Below, one piece after another: positions 27,006 through 36,534 of a stretch of 64,000 bases of DNA. The stretch is from positions 124,001 to 188,000 of the forward strand of contig JBBQNJ010000001.1 of assembly GCA_038329845.1 (NCBI GenBank), given 5' to 3'. This stretch comes from JBBQNJ01 sp038329845. GTDB lineage: Bacteria; Planctomycetota; Phycisphaerae; Tepidisphaerales; Tepidisphaeraceae. The notes below the pieces were generated by a model. That model searched no databases. It was not told the DNA's origin and was given only the letters and a program-made list of their open reading frames with translations. Position 1 is the stretch's first letter; every line of letters begins with the position of its first letter. A program made the translations under genes and the position numbers.

Positions 27006-27749
27006 TCACCAAGTTAAGGCGGTCTGGATTCCCCCCGTCTCCAGCCGCTGTCGAGCCGCCTCGGCCACGTGTCGTTCGACGGCCGGATTTCCGGGACATT
27101 CCGCGAGATTCACCCCCACGTCGTGTCCGGGAAGGATCGCCGCCGCCGCCGCCCGCGGCATCCCCCGCAAGCACGCCGCCATCAAGTCCCAGGACGCCGG
27201 ATCATCATTAAAGCCCCGGATCAACGGGATTCGCACTGTCACCGCGACGCTGGTTTGCCCCAGCAACCATCGCAAATTCTCCAGCACGCCTTGGAGGTCC
27301 CCTCCGGTGGCCTCTTGAAAGCGGCCGGCGTCTACCGTCTTCAGATCGAACAGCCAGTGGTCCAGGCGTTGGGCCGCCCGCTGGATCGACCCGCGCCCCA
27401 CCGCCCCGGCGGTTTCCACCGCCCGATGCCACCGGCGTCGTCCGCATTCGTCGAGAAAGCCGCACGCCGCCTCGATCCGCATCAGCGGCTCCCCGCCCGA
27501 CAAAGTGATCCCTCCGCCGGATCGGCGCCAATAGCGCTCGTCGCGACCGACATGATCCGCCAGGTCCGTCGTCGTCCACTCGCGTTCCCGCGGATGGTGC
27601 GCCGGACGGGTGTCGGGATTGTGACACCACCAGCATCGCAAGGTGCAGCCCTGAAGGAACACCGTCGTCCGCACCCCCGGACCATCCTGGATGCAAAACC
27701 GCTGGATTCGGTTGACGAGCAGAGATGATTCCTTGGGCGAACGATCCAC
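27006..27749 (-). CDS. Glycyl radical enzyme activating enzyme (radical SAM)
   Basis: 247 residues. The radical-SAM cluster motif CTLRCWWC follows IQDGPGVRTTVFLQG, typical of PFL-activase relatives, and GITLSGGEPL binds SAM. The ferredoxin-like insert with extra Cys clusters seen in many non-PFL activases is absent, so the layout is PFL-activase-like. The protein abstracts a hydrogen from the Gly of the partner enzyme encoded eight bases downstream. Later motifs (HWLFDLKTVD, VRIPLIRGFNDD) fit the family. Confidence 0.92.
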   Translation of the reverse strand: MDRSPKESSLLVNRIQRFCIQDGPGVRTTVFLQGCTLRCWWCHNPDTRPAHHPREREWTTTDLADHVGRDERYWRRSGGGITLSGGEPLMRIEAACGFLDECGRRRWHRAVETAGAVGRGSIQRAAQRLDHWLFDLKTVDAGRFQEATGGDLQGVLENLRWLLGQTSVAVTVRIPLIRGFNDDPASWDLMAACLRGMPRAAAAAILPGHDVGVNLAECPGNPAVERHVAEAARQRLETGGIQTALTW

Positions 27750-27789
27750 GCCCGCAGTGTACCACCCTCCGATCCCCGCGGCAGCTTCG

Positions 27790-29292
27790 TTATCCGCCGC
27801 CGACCCACGCCGCCGACTGCATGATCCGCTGCTCGGTCGCGTTGGCGGCGTCGAGGATCCTGACCAGCCGGCCTTGGCGCATCACGCCGATGCGGTGGCA
27901 CATGCCAAGTAGCTCGTTGATCTCCGAGGAAATCATCACGCACGCCATCCCATTGGCCGCGAGCTGCTGGATCAGGCGGTAGATCTCCTCCTTGGCCCCG
28001 ATGTCCACGCCGCGAGTCGGCTCGTCAAGGATCAGAACGCGCGGGTGGATGTCCAGCCATTTGGCCAGCAGGACCTTCTGTTGGTTGCCGCCGCTGAGCG
28101 AACTGACGGGGGCGTCGAGTCGCGCTGCTCGAATTCGCAGGCGATCCACGTAGCCCGCCGCGGCCCGGCGCTCCTCGGCCAGGCGGATCAACCCGCGCGA
28201 GTAGCGAGCCAGCGAGACCATCGTCACGTTCGCCGACACGCTCATCTCCAATGCCAGGCCGGTACTCTTGCGGTCCTCGGGAACGTACGCGATTCCTTGC
28301 GCTACTGCGTCCGGGAGGCTCTCGATCTTCGCCGGCGCGCCGTCGATCCAGACGGCACCGCCGCTGCGACGACCTAGCCCCGCGATCGTCTCGGCGAGCC
28401 GTGTGCGCCCGGCACCGATCAGGCCGGCCAACCCGAAAATCTCGCCGCGGCGGACGGAAAAACTCACCGGCTCGACCCGCGCCGCGCAGGCGAGCTGCTT
28501 CACCTCCAGTCGCACCGGCTCGGCGACCGGCGCTATCGCCGGATAATGCTCGGCCATGGGCCGGCCCACCATCAGCGCCGCCAGGTCGCGTTCGCTCACC
28601 GCTTCCCGCACCGGCGCTTCCAATCGCGCCGCCACCGCCCCGTCGCGCATCACCGTGATCCGGTCGCAAATCTCCAGCACCTCGCTCAGCAGATGCGAGA
28701 CATAGACGATCGCCACGCCCCGGGACCGCAACTGCCCGATCAGGCGAAACAGCGCCGCCACTTCGTTCGCGGTGAGTACCGCCGTCGGCTCATCCATCAA
28801 CACGATCGATGCGCCCGTCCCCAGCGCCGTGGCGATCTCGACCAACTGCCGATCGGCGATGGAAAGCCGCCCGACCGGCTCATCGGGATCAGCGCTGCAT
28901 CCGACCTGTTCGAGCCCTTGCCTCGCCCGCCGGGCCATCGCCCGCCGATCCAGCAGGCCCCAGCGCGTCGGCTCGCGGTGCAGAAAAATATTCCCCGCGG
29001 CGCTCAGCTCATCGACCAGGTTAAGTTCCTGATGGATCATGACCACGCCGCGCTTCTGGGCGTCGTGAACCCCGCGCAGCGCCGCCGGTTCTCCGTGAAT
29101 TCGCACCTCCCCGCGATCCGCTGCGATCACCCCCGACAGCACCTTGAGCAACGTGCTTTTCCCCGCCCCGTTTTCCCCGATGATCCCATGGACTTCACCC
29201 GGACGAAGCTCAAGGTCTACCCCCGCCAGCGCGCGGGTCGAGCCAAAAGTTTTCTCGACTCGGCTAACCTCGATGGCCGGCTTCCGGTTCAT
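27790..29292 (-). CDS. RbsA/MglA-type sugar ABC transporter ATPase
   Basis: 500 residues with two fused nucleotide-binding domains, as in ribose/galactose importers. The first has IIGENGAGKSTLLKVLSG and the LSIADRQLVEIATAL signature with MDEPTAVL; the second has the degenerate Walker A GLIGAGRTRLAE and the strong signature LSGGNQQKVLLAKWL with ILDEPTRGVD. This type normally works with RbsC-type permeases and a periplasmic sugar-binding protein, neither of which is in the window. The ATG at 29292 gives MNRKPAIEV and overlaps the upstream small gene by 29 bases. The downstream activase gene follows after 40 bases. Confidence 0.9.
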   Translation of the reverse strand: MNRKPAIEVSRVEKTFGSTRALAGVDLELRPGEVHGIIGENGAGKSTLLKVLSGVIAADRGEVRIHGEPAALRGVHDAQKRGVVMIHQELNLVDELSAAGNIFLHREPTRWGLLDRRAMARRARQGLEQVGCSADPDEPVGRLSIADRQLVEIATALGTGASIVLMDEPTAVLTANEVAALFRLIGQLRSRGVAIVYVSHLLSEVLEICDRITVMRDGAVAARLEAPVREAVSERDLAALMVGRPMAEHYPAIAPVAEPVRLEVKQLACAARVEPVSFSVRRGEIFGLAGLIGAGRTRLAETIAGLGRRSGGAVWIDGAPAKIESLPDAVAQGIAYVPEDRKSTGLALEMSVSANVTMVSLARYSRGLIRLAEERRAAAGYVDRLRIRAARLDAPVSSLSGGNQQKVLLAKWLDIHPRVLILDEPTRGVDIGAKEEIYRLIQQLAANGMACVMISSEINELLGMCHRIGVMRQGRLVRILDAANATEQRIMQSAAWVGGG

Positions 29293-29476
29293 GATCCGGC
29301 TCCTCACGTTCCGCGGGCAGTTTAATTTCCTCCGGACGGACCCAGACGACTTTGCCCTCACGCCACTGAGGCACTAGTTCGCCATGCATCTTCGCTTGTT
29401 CCAAGGCCCTGCGCGTTGCGCGTAGCATCGCGGCCTCCGTGCCAGCCATATCCTGATCCTTGTCTGACCATTTCAT
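29264..29476 (-). CDS. Small 70-residue hypothetical protein
   Basis: 70 residues with a regular, non-low-complexity sequence: an N-terminal helix (MAGTEAAMLRATRRALEQAK) followed by a short strand pair (GELVPQWREGKVVWVRPEEI) and an acidic tail. It resembles small planctomycete/cyanobacterial proteins ending in a 'WRDGKVV' hairpin, function unknown. Its 3' end overlaps the start of the ABC ATPase gene by 29 bases in another frame, suggesting coupled translation. It would be the first gene of the minus-strand run. Confidence 0.6.
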   Translation of the reverse strand: MKWSDKDQDMAGTEAAMLRATRRALEQAKMHGELVPQWREGKVVWVRPEEIKLPAEREEPDHEPEAGHRG

Positions 29477-29616
29477 CTTGCGTGACCCCCTTCCTCAAGA
29501 AGTATGGGCGGAGTTATTGTTGCATCATAGACCTGCCAGCAATCGACCATTGCCATGGTCCGTTTCAAACTCGGCCATAGCTCTGTCATTCCCACCGCGG
29601 CCGGGCGCCTGCGGCC

Positions 29617-30801
29617 CTACGGCACCAGCCGCGCCCCGCGGGTGTTTTTGATCCCCAGTGCTCGCAGGAACCGTCGCCGCAGCGTGGCGAGAAGGCGCTC
29701 GATCTCGGCCGGCGTGACCGATTGGAGATGGATCGCCCCGCCCGCTTTGGTGAGGTGCCCGCCGCCGTCGCCAAGGCCCTTGAGCAGCCGGCGCATCAGG
29801 TCGGCGGCGGACATGCCCTGGTGATAGGTTCGCAGAGAAAGGGTCAGCGCCCCGGGGACTTCGGCCGTCACCAGGGCGTAAATCACCTGGTCGAAGCGCA
29901 GGAGCATGTCGGCCATGACCGCGGGCTTTTCCGGTGAGTCGCTGGACTGCAAATGGGCGATCAGGGCGTTGTCGTAATACATGGCGCTGGCGAGAACTTG
30001 TGAAAACCCGACAAAGTAGCTTTGCGGGATGTCGATATACCGCATCTTGTAGAGCTTGCGGGTGTCGGCCAGCAGGGTCAGGCTCGACAGGGCCAGGTTG
30101 TCCAGCTCATCGGGCTGGCTGGCGGCGCCGGCCAGGTCGGTCTCGATGGCGAACAGGAGCACCGCCGCCAGGTCGCGCGGGATGGGAACTTCCAGCTCCA
30201 TGAAATAGCTGAAGATGATCGTCGAGCTGGCTCCCACGTCAGGACGGATATCGCGGAAATCGCACTTGGGACGTCGGCCCCGCTTGCTGCGATGATGATC
30301 CACCACCACCGTCGGCAGCAACCCGGCGGGCAAGGGCGAGTTCCCAAACGTCGGCTGGGTGTCCAGCAGCACGATCGCGTCGTAGGAGGCGAGCTTGTCC
30401 GGCTCCCAGCCGGTCGGGCGCAGATCAGTGTACTGGACAAACGCGGCGTTCAGCCCGCCGCCGTAAGCGCCTTTCACCGAGACCGTCACCTTGGCCGATT
30501 CCAGCTTGGCCTTGAGCAAGGTCTGCATCGCCAACGCCGCGGCCAGGGCATCGGGATCGGGATGCTCGTGCGTGGTCACGAGGATATTTTTCTTACCCGC
30601 CAGGGTCCGCAGAAGCTGGCGACCGCGCGGCTTTCCGTGCGTTTGCCGCACCGCCTTCATGGCCGAACCGGCGGCGGTGGTCACGCAGGCCTCAACGAAG
30701 CTCATGCTGGGGCTGGTCCGTGCCCGACCCGGCAGCGCGGACGATTCGGCCGACGTCGGACTGGCAACGACCCGCGAAATGTCGGATGCGGCGCGACCCA
30801 T
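29617..30801 (-). CDS. DHH-family phosphoesterase (NrnA-like)
   Basis: About 394 residues. Motifs of the DHH superfamily are HEHPDPDALAAALAM, AIVLLDTQPTFG, VVVDHHRSKRG (the DHH signature) and, at the C-terminus, the DHHA1 glycine motif GDGGGHLTKAGGAI. Relatives are oligoribonucleases or pAp phosphatases that use Mn2+. Several starts are possible (30801, 30705, 30660) and none has a clear ribosome site; conserved sequence begins only after about residue 60. It follows pstB on the same strand at 46 bases. Confidence 0.85.
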   Translation of the reverse strand: MGRAASDISRVVASPTSAESSALPGRARTSPSMSFVEACVTTAAGSAMKAVRQTHGKPRGRQLLRTLAGKKNILVTTHEHPDPDALAAALAMQTLLKAKLESAKVTVSVKGAYGGGLNAAFVQYTDLRPTGWEPDKLASYDAIVLLDTQPTFGNSPLPAGLLPTVVVDHHRSKRGRRPKCDFRDIRPDVGASSTIIFSYFMELEVPIPRDLAAVLLFAIETDLAGAASQPDELDNLALSSLTLLADTRKLYKMRYIDIPQSYFVGFSQVLASAMYYDNALIAHLQSSDSPEKPAVMADMLLRFDQVIYALVTAEVPGALTLSLRTYHQGMSAADLMRRLLKGLGDGGGHLTKAGGAIHLQSVTPAEIERLLATLRRRFLRALGIKNTRGARLVP

Positions 30802-30847
30802 GTCGGTCGGCGATTCTAGGCGGGATTGCCCGGGGCGCAAAGCCGAG

Positions 30848-31864
30848 TCATCCGAACCGGCCGGTGATGTAGTCTTCGGTCTGACGCCGCTCGGGCGTGG
30901 CAAACAAGGTCGCGGTCGGACCGTATTCGATCAGGCGGCCCAGATACATGAACGCGGTGTAGTCGCTCACCCGAGCCGCCTGCTGCATGTTGTGGGTCAC
31001 AATCAAGACCGTGTATTGCCCGCGAAGCTGGTGGATCAGTTCCTCGACCTTGCCGGTGGCGATCGGGTCCAGCGCCGAACACGGCTCGTCCATCAGCAGC
31101 ACCTCCGGCTCGGCGGCGATGGCGCGGGCGATGCACAGCCGCTGCTGCTGCCCGCCGCTCATCCCCAGGGCGCCCGTGTGCAGGCGATCCTTCACCTCTT
31201 CCCACAGCGCCGCCCCGCGCAGCGATTTTTCGCATACTTCATCGAGGACCCGCCGGCGCTTTTCCCCGGCGATCCGCAGGGCGTACACCACGTTCTCGTA
31301 GATCGACATCGGAAAGGGGTTGGACTTCTGGAACACCATCCCCATGCGCTGACGAAGCTCGATGACATCGACATTCCGCCCATAGACTCGCTCGGGGCCG
31401 AAGCGGATGTTCCCCTCGATGCGCACATGGTCGATCAGGTCGTTCAGCCGGTTGACCGACCGAAGCAACGTCGATTTGCCACAGCCGCTGGGCCCGATCA
31501 ACGCCGTGACCTTCCCCTGCGGCACCTTCATGCTGATGTCGAACAGCGCCTGACGCTTGCCGTAAAACAGTTGGAAATCTTCGATACTCAGCACCGCCTG
31601 CTCGGCGGCGAGCTCGGGGTGGACGAACGGCTGATCCCCGACATCGGTCGCGGCGGCGGAGGATTCAGCCCGCGCCATCGCAGTCGGCGGCATGGATGGC
31701 GGCGGCGACGCCGGCGTCGTTCTCGCCCCGTCGGCGGCGCGGAGCGGCGCTGTTCCCCGCGCGGCGGGGGGAACCGCCGGCGACGCCGCGGAGTGTTCCC
31801 GGCTTTCCCGGATCGAATCGCGATTGCGCGGTTGAGTCGTCACCATGCTCCTTGGCTCCGTCAT
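30848..31864 (-). CDS. pstB: Phosphate ABC transporter ATP-binding protein
   Basis: 338 residues. The ATPase core begins about residue 90 (LSIEDFQLFYGKRQALFDIS) with Walker A GPSGCGKSTLLRSVNRLND, the PstB-typical FQKSNPFPMSIYENV, signature MSGGQQQRLCIARA, Walker B EVLLMDEP and the closing TEDYITGRFG. The first 85 residues are a Pro/Ala/Ser-rich extension absent from typical PstB (about 250-260 residues). It drives phosphate import with PstC and PstA. The ATG lies one base after the pstA stop. Confidence 0.94.
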   Translation of the reverse strand: MTEPRSMVTTQPRNRDSIRESREHSAASPAVPPAARGTAPLRAADGARTTPASPPPSMPPTAMARAESSAAATDVGDQPFVHPELAAEQAVLSIEDFQLFYGKRQALFDISMKVPQGKVTALIGPSGCGKSTLLRSVNRLNDLIDHVRIEGNIRFGPERVYGRNVDVIELRQRMGMVFQKSNPFPMSIYENVVYALRIAGEKRRRVLDEVCEKSLRGAALWEEVKDRLHTGALGMSGGQQQRLCIARAIAAEPEVLLMDEPCSALDPIATGKVEELIHQLRGQYTVLIVTHNMQQAARVSDYTAFMYLGRLIEYGPTATLFATPERRQTEDYITGRFG

Positions 31865-31865
31865 C

Positions 31866-32804
31866 TTAGCTTCCCGCCGGCCGGGCCGAACGCGAGAAGA
31901 ACCGGATCGTCAGGTTCAACACGAAGATCAGTCCCACCAGCACCAGGATTCCCGCCCAGGCCAATTGCTTCTGCCGGGGATACGGTCCGGTGGCATAGTT
32001 GAAAATCTGCACCGTCAGTGAGGGAAACGGCTGGTTGGGGTCCAGCGTCAGCAGCCGGCTGCCCAATGCCGTGAACAACAGCGGCGCGGTCTCCCCGGCC
32101 ACCCGGGCGATCGCCAGCATGATCCCGGTGACAATGCTCCCCGTCGCCGACGGCACCACCACCCGCAGGATCGTCCGCGCCTTGGTCGCCCCCAGCGCGA
32201 TCGACGCCTCGCGGTAGCTTCGCGGCACCAGCACCAGCATCTCCTCGGTGGTGCGGGCCACGATCGGGACCATGATGAACGCCAGCGCCATCGCCCCGGC
32301 CCAGCCGTTGTAGTGGCCCAGCGGCACCACCAGCAGTTCGTATCCCAGGATCCCCACCACGATGCTCGGCACCCCAGCCAGCAGGTCGCAGACGAATCGC
32401 ACCGGCCCGGCCAGCGCTGAATCGGAGCTGTATTCCGACAGATACACCCCCGCGGCCATCCCGACAGGCAGCCCCACCAGGCTCGCCAGGGCAATCAGGA
32501 TCCCCGTGCCGATCAACGCTTGTTTCATCCCGCCGGGATCGTCCGGTTCTCCGCTGGGCAGCCGGGTGAAAAACTCCCAGCTCAGCGCATCGCCGCCGAT
32601 GCTCACCAAATAGCCGACCACCAGCGCCAGCACCGCCAGAATCATCGCGGTGAAGCCCAGGCACAGCGCCCACATCAGCAGGCTCTTGAGCCGGATCCAG
32701 CGCTGGCCAATCCCTCGCCGGCCGGGCCGGCGCCAGCTCGTCGGCACCGTGGCGGCGACGGGACGATCATCGGGTTTTTGCTCGGGCTTTGCGTTCATCG
32801 TCAA
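31866..32804 (-). CDS. pstA: Phosphate ABC transporter permease PstA
   Basis: 312 residues, with six hydrophobic segments after a charged N-terminus. Typical PstA sequence includes GMAAGVYLSEYSSDS, DLLAGVPSIVVGILGYELLV, and the EAA-loop region EEMLVLVPRSYREASIALGA. Together with PstC it forms the membrane channel for inorganic phosphate. It overlaps the pstC stop by four bases (ATGA at 32801-32804), so the two are translationally coupled. Confidence 0.93.
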   Translation of the reverse strand: MTMNAKPEQKPDDRPVAATVPTSWRRPGRRGIGQRWIRLKSLLMWALCLGFTAMILAVLALVVGYLVSIGGDALSWEFFTRLPSGEPDDPGGMKQALIGTGILIALASLVGLPVGMAAGVYLSEYSSDSALAGPVRFVCDLLAGVPSIVVGILGYELLVVPLGHYNGWAGAMALAFIMVPIVARTTEEMLVLVPRSYREASIALGATKARTILRVVVPSATGSIVTGIMLAIARVAGETAPLLFTALGSRLLTLDPNQPFPSLTVQIFNYATGPYPRQKQLAWAGILVLVGLIFVLNLTIRFFSRSARPAGS

Positions 32805-34318
32805 TGTCCCGCGGCACTTCGACTGGACCGGCCCACCACCAGCGATCGCGCGACGATATTGAACGCCAGCGACATCGCCAGGAGGATCAACGCCACCTGC
32901 ACCAACGCCGAGCGATGCAGCTCATGACTGGCCTCGGCGAACTCGTTGGCCAGAAGACTGCTCATGGTCTGGGCCGCGGCGAACGGCGAGGCGACGATCT
33001 GGTTGTTGTTGCCGATCACCATCGTGATCGCCATGGTCTCTCCCGCCGCCCGCGCCAGCCCCAGCATCACCGCCCCGAACAACCCGCTGCGGCTGTAGCG
33101 CAGCATTTCCCAGGCACTTTGCCACCAGGTGGCACCCAGCGCCAACGTCCCTTCGATCTGCGCCCGCGGGACCGCCTTGAGCACGTCGCGGGCGATGGCG
33201 GTGATGATTGGCAGGATCATGATCGCCAGGATCAACTCGCCGGCGAACATGTCCCGACCCACCAGCGGTAGCGGACGCACCAGCGTGCTGTCGCCGATCC
33301 GAACCGTCTGCTGGAACATCCATCCCAACCCCGCGATGCCTCCCAGCGCCGATCGAATCGCCGGCTCGAGATACCGTTGAAGAAACGGCGCCAGGACGAA
33401 CAATCCCCAGATGCCGTACGCGATGCTGGGGATCGCGGCCAGAAACTCGATCAGAAACGAGACCGGCGCTCCCAGTTTGCGCGGTGCGATGCGGGTGAGA
33501 AACAGCGCCGCCCCCAGGCTCAGAGGCACCGCGATTCCCAAAGCGATCGCCGAGCTGACGGCGGTGCCGTAAATCACCGGCAACGCCCCGAACGCCGGAG
33601 GGATCGTCTGCATGACCACTTCCCCGTCCTCGATGACCACCGACCCGTCCGAACCGACCATCGGTTGTTCAAGCTCATTGGGACGCCATTCCCGCGAAAT
33701 CAGGAAGCCCACGCCAAAAGCCTTGAAGCTGGGAATCGACGCATGGAACAGCACTCCCACCAGCGCCGCCAGCATCAGCAAGATCACCATCGCCCCATCT
33801 CGGGTGAGCGAGCGGGTTTGTCGATCCGCCACGCGCGGCCCGAACGACTTGCCATAGGCTCGCCCCACCGCCGCGGCGCGACCGAGGTAGATCAGCAGCG
33901 CCACCGGCGCTGACAGGACGATCAACCCTCGGGCCACAGAGATCAGCGTCCCGGCCCCGGCAAACCACTGACTCTCCCAACTCATCGTCATCACGCCGCT
34001 GACCAGTGCCAGGTAGATCGAGCCGCGCAGCAGGCGGGCAACGGGCGTGACCGCATCGCTGGCCGAAGCTCGAAGTTTCACCAAGGCCATCGCCAGCGAG
34101 CCGGCGACGACCACAATGCCCGCCCCCAGCACAACAGCCAGCAGCCATTGCCACAGAGCCAGCGACTCACCGGCGCTCAGTCGTTTCACCAGCGGCCAGA
34201 CGGCGGCGATCGCTTCGAGCAAGCTCGCCGTCGCAACGGCGAGCATGAACGCCGTCATCCCCTTCGGGGCCGTGATGCTCTCGGCACCGATGCGATATGG
34301 AGCAGGCACGCTGGTCAT
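32801..34318 (-). CDS. pstC: Phosphate ABC transporter permease PstC (extended)
   Basis: 505 residues against roughly 300-340 in typical PstC. The C-terminal part is standard: ALPVIYGTAVSSAIALGIAV, EFLAAIPSIAYGIWGLFVLA, and the coupling region AQIEGTLALGATWWQSAWEM. The N-terminal 200 residues add about four extra hydrophobic segments (for example LWQWLLAVVLGAGIVVVAGS). The long loop after FGVGFLISREW resembles extended PstC of other phyla. The ATG at 34318 was chosen; the 67 codons upstream have no start context. Confidence 0.9.
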   Translation of the reverse strand: MTSVPAPYRIGAESITAPKGMTAFMLAVATASLLEAIAAVWPLVKRLSAGESLALWQWLLAVVLGAGIVVVAGSLAMALVKLRASASDAVTPVARLLRGSIYLALVSGVMTMSWESQWFAGAGTLISVARGLIVLSAPVALLIYLGRAAAVGRAYGKSFGPRVADRQTRSLTRDGAMVILLMLAALVGVLFHASIPSFKAFGVGFLISREWRPNELEQPMVGSDGSVVIEDGEVVMQTIPPAFGALPVIYGTAVSSAIALGIAVPLSLGAALFLTRIAPRKLGAPVSFLIEFLAAIPSIAYGIWGLFVLAPFLQRYLEPAIRSALGGIAGLGWMFQQTVRIGDSTLVRPLPLVGRDMFAGELILAIMILPIITAIARDVLKAVPRAQIEGTLALGATWWQSAWEMLRYSRSGLFGAVMLGLARAAGETMAITMVIGNNNQIVASPFAAAQTMSSLLANEFAEASHELHRSALVQVALILLAMSLAFNIVARSLVVGRSSRSAAGH

Positions 34319-34537
34319 AAGAAGCCGGTGGAATCGAGAGAGTCGTTGAATCGAGAATTTTTCGATTTCAAATGGCTTTTGGCAGAATGCGGGCTGGAAG
34401 CCGCACCACAAACATTGAGATCTCTTCCAGGGGCCGATTCGCCGCGGATTTGGGATCGATCGACCCGCCCGTTGCGGCGCGGCGGGGTAGCGCCGTCCAC
34501 GAGCGCTACTGCGCCACACCGCCCGACCGGCGGTTGA

Positions 34538-35620
34538 TCAGCGCGATTCTGCCGGACGAATCGCCGAGCCTTGGTAGGTCAACGACTTAAGCGCTTCTTC
34601 GACCTTGGCCTTGACCCCATCCGCCAGCGGAGCGTAGTCCATCTCGGCCGCGAGCTTCTGGCCGTCGCGAGTCGCCCACCACAGGAAATCGACCAGGGCC
34701 TGAGCCTGTTCGGCCGTCTTCACGCTGTTCAGATCCTTGTAGACAATCAGGTACGTGAACGAGGCGATGGGATAAGCCTCGGCCCCAGCCTGGTTCCACA
34801 GGTCGGCCTTGAGAACATGGCCCTTGAGCTGCTCGACCGCCCCTTCGCCCGCCGACGACACGCTCTTCGGCGATGCCTTGACGAACGCACCGGACTGATT
34901 GCGAATGGCCGCGAACGGGATGTGATTGGCGTTGGCGTAGTTCTGTTCGATGTAGCCGATCGCCCCGGGCGTCTGCTGCACCACCGCCGTCACCCCTTCA
35001 TTGCCTTTGCCGCCCTGGCCGATGGGCCACTTTACGCTTTTGCCCATCCCCACCTTGGACTTGTAGTCGTCGCTCTGGGTGGCGAGATAGTTAGTGAAGA
35101 CGTAAGTCGTTCCGCTGCCGTCGGTTCGGTACGCCGGAGTGATCGCCATCGCCGGCAACTTCACGTCGGGGTTCAGTTCGGCGATCCTGGCATCGTTCCA
35201 GTTGGCGATTTTTCCCAGGTAAATGTCGGCGAGGATTTCCCCGCTGAGCTTGAGGTCTTTGTCGATCCCCGGGACGTTGTACGCCGCGACAACCCCGCCG
35301 GCGACGCTGGGTACCTGCACGATGTTGTCGGCGCCCCCGGCCTTCTCGAGTTCGGCCTTGCCGAGCGGGGCGTCGGAACCCGCGAAATCGACGGTCTTTT
35401 CGGTGATCGCCTTGATCCCCCCGCCCGAACCGATCGATTGGTAGTCTATCTGAACATTGGGACGCGACTTTTGATACTCCGTGACCCATTTTTGGTACAA
35501 GGGGTTAGGGAAAGTCGCCCCCGCGCCTTGCAGCCGCACTTGCCCCAGGGCCGACAGGGGCACCGACCCCATCGCCACCGCCGCCAGACCCATCGCCGCA
35601 TATTGGAACCAATTCCGCAT
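34538..35620 (-). CDS. pstS: Phosphate-binding periplasmic protein PstS
   Basis: 360 residues with a signal peptide (AAMGLAAVAMGSVPLSALG). Typical PstS motifs are LQGAGATFPNPLYQKW, IDYQSIGSGGGIKAI, DFAGSDAPL, and YRTDGSGTTYVFTNYL, which contributes phosphate-binding Ser/Thr/Arg residues. It captures phosphate for PstCAB. AAGGAG lies seven bases before the ATG. pstC follows after a 219-base gap in which I see no other gene, only a mix of A+T-rich and Pro/Ala-type sequence. No clear Pho box was found upstream by eye. Confidence 0.95.
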   Translation of the reverse strand: MRNWFQYAAMGLAAVAMGSVPLSALGQVRLQGAGATFPNPLYQKWVTEYQKSRPNVQIDYQSIGSGGGIKAITEKTVDFAGSDAPLGKAELEKAGGADNIVQVPSVAGGVVAAYNVPGIDKDLKLSGEILADIYLGKIANWNDARIAELNPDVKLPAMAITPAYRTDGSGTTYVFTNYLATQSDDYKSKVGMGKSVKWPIGQGGKGNEGVTAVVQQTPGAIGYIEQNYANANHIPFAAIRNQSGAFVKASPKSVSSAGEGAVEQLKGHVLKADLWNQAGAEAYPIASFTYLIVYKDLNSVKTAEQAQALVDFLWWATRDGQKLAAEMDYAPLADGVKAKVEEALKSLTYQGSAIRPAESR

Positions 35621-35815
35621 CAGTCAACTCCTTACGCTGAAAAAACACATGACTCTTTCGACACGGGCGCAGACGATACGGGTGCATTATTAGGACTCCA
35701 TTAGCCCAGCGTTACGGGCCAAACAAACCGTTGGCCAAGCGCGATTCCCGAAGGGCGCTTGCGAAATCGACTGGACACGACGAACCATTTCAGCGGCGGG
35801 GGCGAGGAGACGGTC

Positions 35816-36529
35816 GTGCAACGCAAATACAGTCCTGGATTTACTTTAATCGAGATGCTCGTCGTGATCGGGGTGCTGGTGATCCTGATCGGGATGCTGG
35901 TGGTGGGCATCGCCCACATCACCGATCGCAACCGCGCCTCGGCCACCCGGGTGACGCTGGAAAATCTGCGCGGGATGCTCACCGAACTGGATTCGTCCAT
36001 GCGGGCAAATAAGAAAACCGCCCTGCCCGAGCCGGCAGACTGGGAATGGCCGGGCGCGGTGGTGAATCCGGTTGATCCGTCGAACATCGCGTACAACACG
36101 CCGACCAGTTGGAATCTCAGCTTTTGGACCGTGCCGTACCTCTCGGCCGCTCCGCCCGCCGGAAGTCCCGTCCCGATGACGTCCTCGACGAATATCGCCA
36201 AGGATGGCACCGACCGTTACACCTGGCAGATCCAGAACACCAGCCGGGCGATGGGTGAGCTTTTCAAAGCCCCCGCCAACCGGACGGCGGTGGGGAAAAT
36301 GCCCCCCGAGCAGCTTTTCCGAATCGAGCCGCCCGGCAATCCGGCGAATTTCCCCAACGCCATCCTCGTCGATGCCTGGAATAACCCGATCGTCTTGGTC
36401 CCGGGCAGCGGGATGAAGCTGAGCAACGGCGTGGTCATCAAGGCCAAGGACGCCCGCCCCTTCTGGGCGTCGGCCGGTCCCGATGGGAACATGGATAAGT
36501 CCGACGACAACCTCTATTCGTTCGAGTGA
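35816..36529 (+). CDS. Type II secretion pseudopilin-like protein (GspG-like)
   Basis: 237 residues. GTG start with GAGGAG six bases upstream, giving a short basic leader VQRKYSPG, cut before FTLIEMLVVIGVLVIL, the class III prepilin signal with Glu at position +5. The body is a globular domain of planctomycete type with no recognised catalytic motif, ending in a GspG-like YxxDxxL-style tail (DGNMDKSDDNLYSFE). It is the first of five co-directional pseudopilin-type genes. Confidence 0.85.
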   Translation: MQRKYSPGFTLIEMLVVIGVLVILIGMLVVGIAHITDRNRASATRVTLENLRGMLTELDSSMRANKKTALPEPADWEWPGAVVNPVDPSNIAYNTPTSWNLSFWTVPYLSAAPPAGSPVPMTSSTNIAKDGTDRYTWQIQNTSRAMGELFKAPANRTAVGKMPPEQLFRIEPPGNPANFPNAILVDAWNNPIVLVPGSGMKLSNGVVIKAKDARPFWASAGPDGNMDKSDDNLYSFE

Positions 36530-36534
36530 TCTTC

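Noticed and set aside
35621..35815. Pho box upstream of pstS
   Set aside because: No pair of seven-base direct repeats with Pho-box likeness could be found by eye.
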